A stretch of DNA of 64,000 nt from Petaurus breviceps papuanus (taxonomy: Eukaryota; Chordata; Mammalia; Diprotodontia; Petauridae). The DNA is taken from assembly GCA_028583685.1 (NCBI GenBank), contig JAMXIF010000003.1:50562938-50626937 (forward strand). Direction: 5' to 3'. Of the stretch, positions 45,891-57,394 are shown one piece after another (the first letter of the stretch is position 1; the number at the start of each line of letters is the position of its first letter). The translations under genes were made by a program, and so were the position numbers. A model generated the notes under the pieces. That model ran no database searches and had not been told where the DNA came from. It was given only the letters and a program-made list of their open reading frames with translations.

Positions 45891-46469
45891 TGGATGTTTT
45901 CCACTAGTCATCCCTTCCTCTCAATACTTGATCAGCCTCTATATTCTTTTCTGGTCATTTTACTTCAAAATATCATTTATTCTGTTGCCTGTGTATAAGT
46001 TATCACTGTATAGATATTGGGGCTTCCTTGAGCTAATCACAAAACTCCCTGTTGTTCCTGGGATTTTTGCAACTTCGATTTTTTTCCATTCAATTTAATT
46101 CAACAAATATTGGCTATTCTTCAAATAGATACTGACATAACACATTATTCACCAGCTTTCCTAAAGTGAAAATAGTATAAGAGCAGGCAAGAAATAAGTA
46201 TCTGAAGTGAAGCAATGAGCTTAATGTTACAAATCTGAGGATAATCTGAGAAGAAAAGGGACATGGGACAATAATTCTTCATGGCTGAAAGAAAATGAAA
46301 AGAGAAGATGTCTGGAGATATTGTGATGGCTGAGGAGCCCTGACTGAGTAAAAGGGAGGAAGAGCCTGGATTATAAAACTAAATGGGTCTATATTACACT
46401 TTGATGAAATAGGAGGCAGCAGCATAAGGTTGGGGATTGTTAATATTAAGTGCATCAGATATATTGGGG
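45891..46469. other. Unassigned sequence
   Basis: No repeat or exon recognised. Confidence 0.35.
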
Positions 46470-46595
46470 AAAGCATATTTTTGACCCTAGGTGACTCACT
46501 TAAACTTTATGAAACTTAATTTCTTCATCTGAACTAGATGGATTTTAAATTGCTTTCAAAAGCTAAATTTGTGATTCTATAATTCTTGTACTCTC
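46470..46595 (+). mobile_element. MIR SINE fragment
   Basis: 'gaccctaggtgactcacttaaactttatgaaacttaatttcttcatctgaactag' is a decayed sense CORE, followed by 'gtgattctataattctt'. Confidence 0.6.
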
Positions 46596-46904
46596 TGACT
46601 TTCCTACAGAATTTGCCAGTGTTGACTATCTCCTTTCTCCTTAGGTTCTCTAACACTCCATTTCTTATGGTACTTCTACATCAGACAGCTCCTTTGATGA
46701 CACTTTACCCTAGCATGTTGCAAGGCCTTTCTGTGTAGGAAATGGGAAGATAGAGACAAAAATCAGTGTAAAAAGGCATAGATGGCTTGCGAAGATGGGG
46801 TTCACTCAGCTAGATCATACAGATTCACTGAAATATCCAAATATATCTATAGTTATATATTAATACAGAGAAATGTATTTACTTCTTTTGCCTCCTGGAT
46901 CACT

Positions 46905-47130
46905 GCTTTTTCATGGCAGAAGGGCTTGTGTAACTCAATGAGACTATGAGCTACCCAGAGTTACCCAGGATGGACAAGTCATAGTGGAGAGTTTTGACAA
47001 AAGGTGATCCATTGGAACAGGAAATGGCAAATCACTCTAGTATCTTTGCCAAGAAAACCCCAATGACAGAAGGGTTTGGCATAGTATGGTTCACGGGGAC
47101 ACAAAGAGTTGGTAACAATTGAACAATTTA
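46905..47130 (+). mobile_element. BovB/RTE LINE 3' end
   Basis: 'gttacccaggatggacaagtcatagtggagagttttgacaaaaggtgatccattgg' (about 46960) closely follows the BovB 3' region (consensus GTCATGGTGGAGAGTTCTGA, GTGGTCCACTGGAG). It then has 'ggaaatggcaaatcactctagtatctttgccaagaaaacccc', the sequence shared with MAR1-like SINE tails, and ends 'aagagttggtaacaattgaacaa'. Confidence 0.8.
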
Positions 47131-47565
47131 CATTGCTATGTAGACTATGCATAAATTAATATGTAGATATATCAATATTTAAATATAGTTATAACTATAA
47201 TACAAATATACAAAAATAGTATTGAATAGTTCTATTTACCAGTGCTTTAAAAATCATGTAGATTCTAGAATGTTTATATCATGTATGATAAATGTATACA
47301 ATTGTAAATTTATGCTATGTAACAGGACATATATAAAATATGACACTGTATTTGACAGGAACTACTGTGTATATAGTATGTATGTCAATATGTACATGTA
47401 TGTATATATACTGGATATTTAGATAATTCTATGAATCTGTGTGATCTAATCAATGAGGGAACATTTCTCTCTCCACCTCCATCTCTCTGAACTAAAACTA
47501 TCATAGTAAAGGGCGAGGTATTATATACTTATTTTTTTTTTATTTTTACTGTTTATCATATCAGA
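47131..47565. other. AT-rich unassigned sequence
   Basis: TATG/TACA-rich, with no recognised family. Confidence 0.4.
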
Positions 47566-47569
47566 ATGG

Positions 47570-47665
47570 ACATGTGGGATGAGGTAGGGAGAGGTGTCAA
47601 GGATCTCTCCAAAGCTGTTAACCTGGATGATGGAAAAATAAGTAAGTTGAGTAATAAAGGGGACA
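47570..47665 (-). mobile_element. L2 fragment
   Basis: 'gagaggtgtcaaggatctctccaaagctgttaacctggatgatgg' is antisense L2 ORF2. Confidence 0.55.
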
Positions 47666-47794
47666 TAAGTTTGTACTGGTCATAGTGTAAATCTTCATCT
47701 CGGGTTTTTTGCTTTGGGAGTTCCTTGTAGTAATATGAGAATCTTAGGCTATGTCATAAACTTAAAGGTTCAATGGATTATTCAGTTCAATTTA

Positions 47795-48110
47795 AAAAAG
47801 AAACTTAGTAAGTGTCAATGAAGTACAATAAACTACGGCAGGTGCTGAGATATAAAAGTGAATAAAACAAGAACTCCATCTTCATGGGGCGGCTAGGTGG
47901 CACAGTGAGTAAAGCACTAGCCCCAAAGTCAGGAGGACCCGAGTTCGATTCCAGCCTCAGACACTTAAAAACCCATACAAAAAAAACTAGCTGTGTAACC
48001 TTGGGTTACTTAACCACAATTGCCCTCCAAAAGGCCAAAAAAAAAAAGATCTCTGTCTTCATAGAGCATACAATATAATAGAATAAGATGCATCTAAAAT
48101 ATAATAATAG
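47795..48110 (-). mobile_element. L2 3'-end fragment split by a SINE
   Basis: 'cttagtaagtgtcaatgaagtacaataaactacggcaggtgctgagatataaaag' and, after the SINE, 'ctgtcttcatagagcatacaatataatag' form one antisense L2 3' end. Confidence 0.55.
47887..48048 (+). mobile_element. A-tailed tRNA/CORE SINE (WSINE1-like), well preserved
   Basis: Head 'cggctaggtggcacagtgagtaaagcac', near-consensus pol III B box GAGTTCGATTCC (about 47941-47952), A-box-like TGGCACAGTGAG, CORE start 'ctgtgtaaccttggg' and an A-rich tail with 11 A. Imperfect 15-bp target duplication ending TCTTCAT on both sides. Confidence 0.88.
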
Positions 48111-48149
48111 TACAAACTGATCACACATTATATCCTTCACCTGCATTTC

Positions 48150-48380
48150 AGTCCCTAGCTTTCAACTAATAGTTGTGTATCTTACTGGAACTTGAAATTC
48201 AACAATGTCCCAAACTAAATTCATTATCTTTTCCCAAAATGCAGATTTATAACTGCATGTATGTTGTATGTATATGCTGCTTAAATAATTCTTTAAGACT
48301 CTTCTCTTTCTCCCACTTTCTACAACCAATCACTTATCAGGTCCTAGTGATTCTACTTCCTATCCTCATGGATCAAGAAT
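48150..48380 (+). mobile_element. L2 fragment
   Basis: 'caacaatgtcccaaactaaattcattatcttttcccaaaatgcag' and 'ccaatcacttatcaggtcctagtgattctacttcc' resemble L2 after RT motif C. Confidence 0.5.
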
Positions 48381-48864
48381 TAGGGAAAAAGACACATGCA
48401 AAGATAAATAAGACTTCATGATACACAATAAGTATCAAATTGCTCTATAAGGTGGAGACTACATTCGGAATACTAATGTGTTGTCTCCTTGGGGTCTAAT
48501 AGCTTAGATGGTCAACGGTTGGTGGAGCAAATAATGCCAAGGTCATAGGTTATGTCACTATAATATTTGGAAGACAGTGTATTGCAGAATAAATGATTTT
48601 GAATTTTGTTCAGAGGTTCCAGGTATCAATTTTGTCTCTGTCACTTATTATATTGGACAAATGACCCGACTTATCTGACATTCATTTGTTTTATCTATAA
48701 AACAGGAAGAGTTGGAACTAAGTAATCTCTAAGCATTGTCCCTGCTCTAATGCTGCTCCTATGATTTTAACTTCTTTATTTTAAAGCATACCTCCATTTT
48801 AGTGACTATTCAATTACTTCTACTTAACCTGATTACTTAGTAACATGTGAGTCCTTGAATAAGA
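48381..48864. other. Unassigned; possible MIR pieces near 48600-48760
   Basis: 'ttgtctctgtcacttattatattggacaaatgacc...gttttatctataaaacagg' suggests a decayed sense MIR. Confidence 0.35.
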
Positions 48865-49025
48865 AAGAGCCTGAGAGATCATCTCGCTTAACTCTTCCAT
48901 TTCACAGATCAGGAAACTGAGGCACAAAAAGAGGATATGACTTACTCAAGGTCATGGGAAGAAGTCAGACTAATATCTGGGGTTTAGTGAACAATGACAT
49001 TGTTCAAGGACACTGTGTTGATTCA
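48865..49025 (-). mobile_element. MIR SINE fragment
   Basis: 'cacagatcaggaaactgaggcacaaaaagaggatatgacttactcaaggtcatggg' is the antisense CORE. Confidence 0.65.
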
Positions 49026-49124
49026 CATCTAAAGAAAATCAAATGCACTGGGAAATAATATACTTTTACACACAATGTTTATTCTACATTATGTTCCTAA
49101 TGCTGTCCACTTAGGGAATTTTGA

Positions 49125-49562
49125 GTCAAAGTCAATCACAATAAATATTTATTAAACACCTACTATGAACCAGGCACTGTGCTAAGGGGTGGGGATGCAA
49201 AGAAAGGTAAAAAATGATCTCTCTTCTCAAGGAGCTCACAGTCTAATGGAGAAGACAGTAGGCAAAAAACTAGGTACAAACAAGCTACATACAAGCTACG
49301 TGGGAGACAATCAAAAGAGAGAAGGAAGTAGCATTAAGTGGGACAGGGAGAACCTTCTGGCGGAAGGCGAGATTTTAGCTGATCCCTGAAGCAAGGAAGG
49401 GAAGGCAGAAGGCAAAGACAAGGAGGGGAAGCAGTCTAGGCAAGTGAAAATTCCCAGAACTGGGAGGTGTAGTGTCTTGTTTGAAGAACAGCAAAGATTC
49501 CAGTGTCACTGGATCAAAGATTACAGAGGGGACTATCAAGTATAAAAAGACTGGAAAGGGAT

Positions 49563-49602
<40 letters not shown>

Positions 49603-49700
49603 TTGTATGCCAGTAGATTATTGCAATACTGTAGGGATATGGTGATGGGGGCCTGAACCACGGTGGTTCAGTAACAGTAGTGATGTCATCCTTTGAATAC
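49125..49700 (-). mobile_element. L2 3' half containing a TG microsatellite
   Basis: Begins at the L2 3' terminus ('ataaatatttattaaacacctactatgaaccaggcactgtgctaagg'), then 'ctcaaggagctcacagtctaatgg' (49226), 'gaagaacagcaaagattccagtgtcactggatc' (49481) and, after the TG run, 'cagtagattattgcaatactgtagg'. Confidence 0.75.
49564..49599. repeat. (TG)n microsatellite
   Basis: About 18 TG units within the L2 copy. Confidence 0.95.
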
Positions 49701-50450
49701 TTAGAAGACGCTAGTACCAGTAGCCCACTGCCAGGAAGGTATGTGCTCTGATTTGTCAGTTTGTTTTTCAGGTATTTGTAATGAATTCCTTTTAGTTTTT
49801 TCCTCATAACTCACCTGACCCTCATGACCAATGGGATAATATTTGCGTGACAAATAATTGGGCTTAACAGGTGCAGCTTGTTACTGTGGAACCTCTAACG
49901 GACCTAGCAAGGGAGTAAATGCTTGCTTCAGCCATGTTAGAACATGTTAGAATACAGATTCTGGTCAATAGACCTAACACCTTGAATTCTGTTTGGTTTT
50001 GCTTTTGGTATCTGAAGACCATGACCTGGTCTTCTACTGATTTGATGAGAGAATTCTAGGGCTCCAATGAGGGATAATGTAGGCATCTGGTGTACCCATG
50101 AAATTCAATGTGGTTGTTGTCCTATTTTTCTGTCAGGTTTTTGCTTCCCCTTTTTCCACTATAAAAGATCTATTTTATAATGGGCTACTGATCAGACCTG
50201 TGATTGTAATGGCAGAATCCCAAAGGAAAACATGTTTCAAATGTAAAGTATTCCCTTCAGATTCCCTGGCAGTCGTAGGAGGGAGAAGAATTCCTTGATG
50301 TATGAAGTCACTGTCACCATTGTCAAAGCATAGTGGTGCAGGAAATGAACCACAAATAAAAGCAAAGATTGTTTCTTCCATGGTATCTGAAGACTAGGGT
50401 TTGGGTCTCTAATATCTTTCAACACACAAACATAAAAAGCAGTATTGTAC
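49701..50450. other. Unassigned sequence
   Basis: No repeat or exon recognised. The frames at 50098-50298 and on the minus strand are unrecognised. Confidence 0.35.
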
Positions 50451-50457
50451 AACAGAT

Positions 50458-50650
50458 ATTATTAACCCTTTTTGTGTGTTGTGGCCCCCTTTGACAGTTA
50501 AGTGAAGCCTAGGGTATAGATTCCTCAGAATAATGTTTTTAAATGCACATTATAAAATCCATAGGGTTACAAAGGAAACCAATTATACTGGAAAACAGTT
50601 ATCAAAAAATTTTCAAAAATCAAGTTTACAGATTCCTGATGTACAAGCAC
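50458..50650. mobile_element. Old palindromic MITE-like DNA transposon
   Basis: 'attaaccctttttgtgtgttgtggcccc', 'agtgaagcctagg', 'tcagaataatgtttttaaatgcacat' and 'gttacaaaggaaaccaattatactggaaaacagttatc' match a non-autonomous mammalian DNA element with a GGTTCTTAACC-type inverted end that I remember but cannot name. The right terminus is eroded ('cagattcctgatg'). Confidence 0.55.
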
Positions 50651-50687
50651 CAAAATCAAATGTCATTCTCTCTAATTTTCAAAGACA

Positions 50688-50855
50688 TTATATATATGTA
50701 TGTATACACATATATATGTATGTATATGTGTGTATATATGGGTTTGCTATAAACTAAAGCATACACATATGCTTTATATAAAGCATTCATATATAATATA
50801 TATGCATATATCAATATATAAGCATATTACATATATATATATATATATATACAAA
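50688..50855. repeat. TATG/TATA compound microsatellite
   Basis: Irregular TATATG, CATA and TA runs. Overlapping tyrosine-rich frames are artefacts. Confidence 0.85.
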
Positions 50856-51639
50856 TGTATACTTATCAATCTTTCTCTCTTCTCTACAGCATCAAATCAC
50901 ATAAACAGCAGAAGATTCAGCAAACCCATAAATTCCACCAAAAGCCATATCAAAGGCTTCCTACTTAAGATCAACATGCAATTCTTCCAGATGTGGTGAA
51001 GTACAGATCCAACTCAACTCCTCTAACAACCAGGACCATAAATGTAGGTCCCTTCCCTTCTCTTTCCTTTAAGGAATTTTAAGTATTCATATTTTTCTTC
51101 AAGGGTTCCTTAAGTCTAAATTAAACCACAAAAAGTGCCAATAAAGTAACATTAAGGGTGGACTGAAATCCAGGAGAGCAAGAAAATTCAGAGGTAGGCT
51201 AACATTCTTTATTTGCTCCTCATCCTTAAATCATGCTGCTGTGTTAAGGTATTAGAATGATCTAAGACACTGTGTCATCTCTCATGCTGTACGGCATACA
51301 TTACAATTTCTGGATTAGAGAACAGCTAGCCTGCAAATTATTATTTTAAGTACATATTCTTTTGGAGTTTAGATTTAGGTCAGGCATCCTAGTTACTACA
51401 GTATTTTTTAGAATGGGTATCTTAACCCTCTGCGATGAAAGGGTAATCTTAGGGCTTCACATTATGGTAAACATTACCAGGACACATTCAAAATTTAACA
51501 GATTCCAAGGATTGGTTAATATCAAGAAATGAATTTATTTATCTTTGAAAATGGTACTTCATCTTTATGAGTGGTTGAAATGTGCCTTTTTTTTTAAAGC
51601 CAAGACTGTCTCAATATAAGTTGCAAATTCAAACATTCA
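50856..51639. other. Unassigned sequence
   Basis: No recognised repeat. Confidence 0.35.
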
Positions 51640-52330
51640 GGCATGAAAGTCTTTTCCTTAAGTTGTTTTCAAGCTTCATCCTTTTTTCTGCAATAACTAA
51701 AGCAAAGCCACAGTAGCTGCAACCATTTGCATCTAAGGAAGAGATGTTTTGCTTTGGTGATATAGTTAATGAGTCTAAAAATATTCAGTATAATAATTCT
51801 GTCAAAGCCCCCACAGTCTCCTCAATGAGCAGAAGCCTGCAGGATTCCAATGGGGAGCCAAGTAATGAGCTCTCAGCATTCGCTCCCACACCGTCCAGGC
51901 GAAATGTACTCGGGCCTCTATGGTTCCACATCATTAGCAACATGAAACAAAGACACATGCTTGACTTTAATAAGCGACTAAAGTTGCTGGCTTACTAGGC
52001 TGTTACTGCACGTAAACTCTTATTTCAGTATGACAAAACAGTTCCTTGCAAACAGAAAGCAGGGAGGGCCTTGCCAAACAGAGTTGGGTTTAATTTAATG
52101 TGGCAAATGATTGAATGGAGTGGAAAAAAAGGACACAGGAAGTGATGAGTTTCTGACACGCTAAGTCTCCTGGGCTCTCTGCAGACTGCAGTCTCGCTGT
52201 TGGAGATGATGGTTACGGTGGGCTGCAGTGAGCAGGCTATGGGCATATGTGACTGAGTTTTAGTTGATATTCTTGCAAGACAGGAAGTGAACAAGCTTAT
52301 TTCCCACTGGGAAAGGTTCAGACATGATTA
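51640..52330. promoter_or_regulatory. Candidate conserved non-coding element or enhancer
   Basis: About 690 bases with no recognised transposon, high complexity and several CpGs in an otherwise CpG-poor window. It has a perfect octamer ATTTGCAT (51725-51732) and AT-rich homeobox-like sites ('gttaatgag', 'ggtttaatttaatg'). The open frames (51744-51998 plus, 52025-52294 minus) show no domain or clear splice sites. Calling it regulatory is inference from its repeat-free, complex character. Confidence 0.3.
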
Positions 52331-52770
52331 ACTTGGGCATGACCAAATAGGTCAATAATATGACAATGAATTTCTAGCACTATAATTAAGTAGGAAAATC
52401 GGTGTGATTTGTTCTCCTTGTTCTTCCCATACCAATAATGCATTGGCGTGGATTGGTTTAGTCTTTCATTAAGTGAAATTGCATAGCTCCAATTTAAGAT
52501 ATTAAAAAGTAATTTGTTAATTTTGTAAAATAACATGTAATATTTTGTTTTATCCTTTCTAGCTTATCTCTGTATGTTAAGATTGAAGAATTAATCTGGA
52601 GCTTCTGTATGCATACTAATTGTGGCAAAAGAGATATACACCCATATCATGGTAGATATTATACATATCTGTCATTAGAATAAAAAGATAACAACATGGT
52701 AAAAATGAGGAGAAAGTAAACACTTGACATGAAATTTTGAGACATATTTACTTCATAATTACCTTCATTT

Positions 52771-52772
<2 letters not shown>
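52331..52772. other. Unassigned sequence
   Basis: No recognised repeat or gene. Confidence 0.35.

Positions 52773-52773
<1 letters not shown>

Positions 52774-52815
<42 letters not shown>
52774..52815. repeat. (TG)n microsatellite
   Basis: About 21 GT units. Confidence 0.95.
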
Positions 52816-52817
<2 letters not shown>

Positions 52818-52999
52818 AAATCAACGTTATTAAGGGGGAAATAGCCATTATTCTCTGGACATTCTTTATTTAACTCCTATCCAAAAAAAGTTCATATATA
52901 TTGAATCATACAATTTTATTTGGAAGTGATTTTAGCTAGTAAAATAATTATGTATTTTGTTGCCTATAATTAAAGGGAAAGAAAAATTTAAATCTAGAC

Positions 53000-53330
53000 C
53001 AAACTGCTTTTTGTAACTATATCCCCTAAAAATAGCCTTCCATCTATTTGAACACATCCACTGACAGGAAATACTTTCCCTTTTGAGAAAGCCTGTTCTA
53101 CTGTTGAAAAGGTCTATCAGTTACAAAGTTCTTTCCCATATTAAGCCAAATTCTACCTTCCTGTAACTGCTACCCATTGGTTTTTATATTATTCTCTAGA
53201 GCATCTCAGAATAAGTGTAATTCCTCTCCTTTGCAATTGTCCTTCATATATTTTAAGAGTTACTATGACTCCTATTGACTCATACTATCGACTCATATGT
53301 CTACTTTCTCATTTCTACAAATCTTTATGA
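53000..53330 (-). mobile_element. CR1/L3 LINE 3' portion
   Basis: 'cagttacaaagttctttcccatattaagccaaattctaccttcctgtaactgctacccattgg' is the antisense L3 3' region, followed by 'tgcaattgtccttcatatattttaagagttactatgactcc'. Confidence 0.7.
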
Positions 53331-53639
53331 CAGTGATCTACACACATTATCAAGGACATCCTTAATGAAAATATGAAAAGGGAACAGACAGGCCTTCACA
53401 AGGACATTCTACTGGAGTCTATATTTCTATAGCCATTCAACTGACTGAAAGGCACATGGAATACAAAAGTGCTTATTCTTTGTCGACAATTTTTGTTAAA
53501 AGCATTTGGTTCAGTAGACCAAATTCAGCCTTTAGGTCTCTCCTCCAATGAGGTGGCTCATGCATATACTCCATGCCCCAAAGGGATATGTTATGCTCTG
53601 CTAGCTGAGACAAAAATATACATATCCATAGATATACAC

Positions 53640-54245
53640 AAAAAAATATACAAAAGCACTACAGGGTGATTTTGACAGAGAATGAGCCAGTAGCTTGCTG
53701 GGGGGTGGGGACAGGTCAGGAAAGGCCTCATGCAAAAGTTAGCACTTGAGCTGAGTCTTGAAGAAATCTAATTCCAAAATACATAGGTGGAAAGAAAATT
53801 ACAAGAATACAGAATGGCTAAAGAAAAGCAACAGAGATAGAAGACAGAGCATCACATATGAAAAACAGTAAGAAGTATAGCTAAAATAGAGTGTAGGTGA
53901 AGGTGAATACTATACCATTAGTCTGAGAAGATATATTAGGGCTAGATTGTAAAGATCTTTGAATGCCAAACAAAGCAGCTTATATCTGATCCTGGAGGTG
54001 ATAGCCAGTCTATTCAGTATGGGGATTGGGGAGAAGAGGTAACATGGTCAGATTAAAACTTCAGGAAAATCACTTCAGCAGTTTGTGGAATGTAGATGGA
54101 CTAGAGTAGAAATGTCAGCACTTAAGAGACTATTCTCATAGTCCAAAGGAGATGTTATAAGTATCTGGACGACAGTGTGACATTGTGAGTGAGGTACAAG
54201 GGTGTGGGTGCAAGAGATGCTTCAGAACTACAAATGGAAAAAAAA
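53640..54245 (-). mobile_element. L2 C-terminal and 3' half
   Basis: 'aggaaaggcctcatgcaaaagttagcacttgagctgagtcttgaag' (53718), 'gggctagattgtaaagatctttgaatgccaaacaaagcagc' (53939), 'tcctggaggtgatagccag' and 'aggaaaatcacttcagcag' follow antisense L2 order. Confidence 0.75.
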
Positions 54246-54289
54246 TTGACAAAAAATTCTGACCGTCTTCTAATCGTCAACATCAAAGT

Positions 54290-54960
54290 ATAAGGAAGAT
54301 GTTTATGTGTCAAAGGCATCTGCAAATTTCATGGTGGATGTCCAGTCCCATGATGAGGTCCTCCAGAAGTTCCTGTTTGTGGATGATAGTATACTGATCA
54401 TATCCAGCCTCAGATTCTTGCAGAGCTTCCTAAATAAGATCCACTATCACTCAAAAGAATTTAGTCACTCCACACAGGAAAACTAAATGTATTAAGAATA
54501 AATACTCAGATTTATATATTCTATTAGAGCTGGTCTATCAGCAGCTCATTTTGGATAGACACTGCAGATAGACACAAGACAATGATCTAGGCCCATAACA
54601 AACAAGAGGAAGAAAGATTTAAGAGATAATATAGAGCCTTCATCAATCCCAAACCTTTCCTCGAAACAACCACCACCATAAAAACAAAATCATATTTCTA
54701 AATGCTTCTGTTTTTCTGGGATGGTACTGTCCTGCAAATCATGGAATACCACAACCTTTGAAGTTCTAACATTTTGTGTTACCCAGAGGACAATGGAGAG
54801 AAAAATGGTGGACAGAAATAAACTGGTCCATATGACCAGTGATGAACTCTGTATAAGTTGCATCTGAGAGGTGCATGACAAAATGCAAAACATGGTAGGC
54901 CAACCATGTACCAAGAGCTCCAGTGTTAACAAATAGAGGGATCAATTGGAATAGTCAAGT
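54290..54960 (+). mobile_element. RTE-clade LINE relic: RT motif C and C-terminal region
   Basis: Bases 54370-54405 encode KFLFVDDSILII, an RT motif C block with the catalytic DD (RTE consensus LxFADDIVLI). Further on, 54780-54806 encodes TQRTMERKM, matching the conserved TQRAMERRM of RTE elements. Stops are frequent. This is coding sequence of the clade whose BovB-like 3' end occurs at 46.9 kb, though not necessarily the same family. Confidence 0.65.
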
Positions 54961-55064
54961 CCTCTGTCCCCTACATCTCCACCAAAGATCTTTGTCTCCA
55001 GGGAAAACACTATCAATTCTTTCAAATATCTCTCATATGGCTTTTATCTCTTATTCAGAATCCC

Positions 55065-55944
55065 CTTTTTGAGATGTTCTCTACCTTGGTAATATTCCTC
55101 TTTAAAGTTAACACTCAGAGCTAAGCACAATCATCTAGATGGAACATGACCATCATAGAATGGAATGGGACTATTTATCTCCTTTGAGTTAGTGCTTCTC
55201 TTAATGAATTCTAATATTGCATTAGCTATTTGGGCACCCACACCATACAATGGACTCCTAGTGATTTTAGGAGCAAACAAATTATTCAGATGCTTTTTAC
55301 ACAAAATGATGTTAACCTAGGTCTCCCCTATTCTGTACTTTTCCAATTAATTTTTTTAAAAACTTAAGTGGAAGGGCAGCCATGTGGTGCAGTGAGTAAG
55401 AGCACCGGCCCCAACGTCAGGAGACCCAGGATCGGTTCCGGCCTCAGATACTTGGCACCTATACAAAATAACTGGCCATGTAACCTTGAGTAAGTTACTT
55501 AACCCCAATTGCTTTAAAAAAAAACCTAAGTGGAAGACTGTAAATTTATTTTTGTTCAATTTAATTTTATGATACCTTTCTACTGCCTGGAGAACATGTA
55601 AATCCAAATTCTGTCATCCAACATATTGACTATCCTTCCTAGGTTTATCATCTAAAGTTTTTATAATCTGATCCTCCATCTAAGTGATTATTTTTAAAAA
55701 TTATACATTACAAAGCCCAGGAGAGAATCTTCTGATAACACTGTTATAAACTCATCAATAGGTTGATATTGATCCATTGATCAATACTCCTTGTGTAAAC
55801 TATTTATATAAACCCTAACCATATGTATTTCCCAGAACTCCACTGAAAATCCCCTATTTTTCCCTCTATAAACTTTCTTGTTGACCTCATCAGTTCCCAC
55901 AGATTTAATTTTCATATCTATGCTGACACATGTGGGTGTATACA
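55065..55944 (-). mobile_element. CR1/L3 LINE, 3'-proximal part, with SINE insertion
   Basis: 'gagttagtgcttctcttaatgaattctaatattgcattagctatttggg' (55187), then after the SINE 'gttgatattgatccattgatcaatactccttgtgtaaac' (55761), both antisense L3. It continues beyond the next insertions at 57400. Confidence 0.65.
55375..55522 (+). mobile_element. Monomeric SINE of the dimeric family's right-arm type
   Basis: 'ggtgcagtgagtaagagcaccggccccaacgtcagg' and AATAACTGG (as in the right arms at 9.9 and 18.4 kb), ending in a 9-A tail. Target duplication AACTTAAGTGGAAG (55361-55374) / AACCTAAGTGGAAG (55523-55536). Confidence 0.85.
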
Positions 55945-56165
55945 TCTGTTATTGTTTGGTCATGTCCAATTCTTTGTGACTCTGAAATTTTCTTGGCAAA
56001 GGTACTGAAATGGTGTGCTATTTCCTTCTGCAGCCCAGATGAAAGAAAGAGGCAGAGTTAAGTGACTTGCCCAGGGTCACACAGCTAGTGTCTGAGATCA
56101 CATTTGAACTCAGGTCTTCCTGACTCCAGGCCCCATGGTCTATCCACTGTGTTGCCTGGCTGCCC
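55945..56165 (-). mobile_element. MAR1-like CORE-SINE
   Basis: 'tgttattgtttggtcatgtccaattctttgtgactc' tail, 'tttcttggcaaaggtactg', CORE 'aagtgacttgcccagggtcacacagctag', head 'ttgcctggctgccc'. It lies inside the CR1/L3 copy. Confidence 0.85.
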
Positions 56166-56189
56166 TTCTGTCTAGATGTGTGTGTCCCA

Positions 56190-57355
56190 TCCCTGTCTCT
56201 CTAGTGAGTGTTAATCTAGCATCATTAATTATGCCTATTACACATTTCAAACAGGGTATCCTAGCAATATCTCAAACTCAACAAATCCAAAAGAGAGTTC
56301 ATTATCTTATGCCCCAAATCCAGCCTTCTTCCACACTTCCCTTTATCTGTTAAAGTAACCACAAATATCCCATTTACCAAATTTGTAAACTTGGTGTTAT
56401 CCCGGACTCATTAGTCTCTCTCATTCCACATATCCAATCAGTTGCCAAATCTGAATGTTTCTATCTCTATAGCATTTCCCACTTGTGACTTGTTCTTTCT
56501 ACATATAGCTAACACTTTAGTTCAGGTCCTCATCACCCTCTGCCTAGACTATTGTAACAGCTTCCCAAGTGTCCTGTCAGAATCACATCTCTCCTCACTA
56601 ATCCTTTCTCCTCCCCACTGCCAAAGAGATCTGAGCACATCAGTCCTCCAGTCAATAAATTCTTCTGGTTTATCACTGCCTCCAGAATAAAATATTAATT
56701 CCTCTACACAGTTTTTAAAGGGCTTCACAACCTTTCCACAATCTATCTTCCCAGTTTCATTGTACTTTGTTCCCTTTTGGCCACCGCTACATAGCCCAAT
56801 CGACCCCCTCTCTTCCTGTCACAGGGCACTCCAGCTTCCGTCTTCGCCTAGGTATCCGCCACACTCAGGATATACTCCTCTACCTCTTATCCCTCTTTTT
56901 CATTTAACCTTTTTTTTTCTTTGAGGGGGAAGGCAAGGCAATTGGGGTTAAGTGACTTGTCCAAGATCACACAGCTAGACAGTGTCAAGTGTCTGAAGCC
57001 AGATTTGAACTCTGGTCCTCCTGACTTGGGCTGGTGCTCTATTCATTGCGCCACCTAGCTGCCCCATCCCTCTCTTTTAAGAAGTAGATTAAGGACCATC
57101 TTTTTGTGACGTCTTTTCTGATTCCTTCAACTGCTAATGCCTTCCTTGTATTTAAGCTACTTTGCACTTGATAATTTTGTATTTATTTTGTATTTATTCT
57201 TTATAATCTACAATAGTCTTGCTGTCTTCCCCATCAGACTGTAAGCTTTTTGTGAATAAATGTTATTTAATTCATTATATTTTCATCCTCAGCACCTAGC
57301 CCAGTGCCTGACACAAAGTAGTTAATAAATATATACTGACTGACTGTTGAACTTA
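56190..57355 (+). mobile_element. L2 LINE: ORF2 C-terminus to 3' end, with SINE insertion
   Basis: 'ccacatatccaatcagttgccaaatctg' (56427), 'tctgcctagactattgtaacagcttccc' (56539) and the 3' end 'cagtgcctgacacaaagtagttaataaatatatactgactgactg' (57302). A SINE interrupts at ~56909-57064. The whole copy sits in CR1/L3. Confidence 0.8.
56909..57064 (-). mobile_element. A-tailed tRNA/CORE SINE (WSINE1-like) in L2
   Basis: Poly(T), 'ggggttaagtgacttgtccaagatcacacagctag', head 'gcgccacctagctgcccc'. ATCCCTCTTTTT / ATCCCTCTCTTTT at the junctions suggest an imperfect target duplication. Confidence 0.85.
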
Positions 57356-57394
57356 CCCTGCTAAGATTCTGCTTAACTGTACTCCCTTCATACG

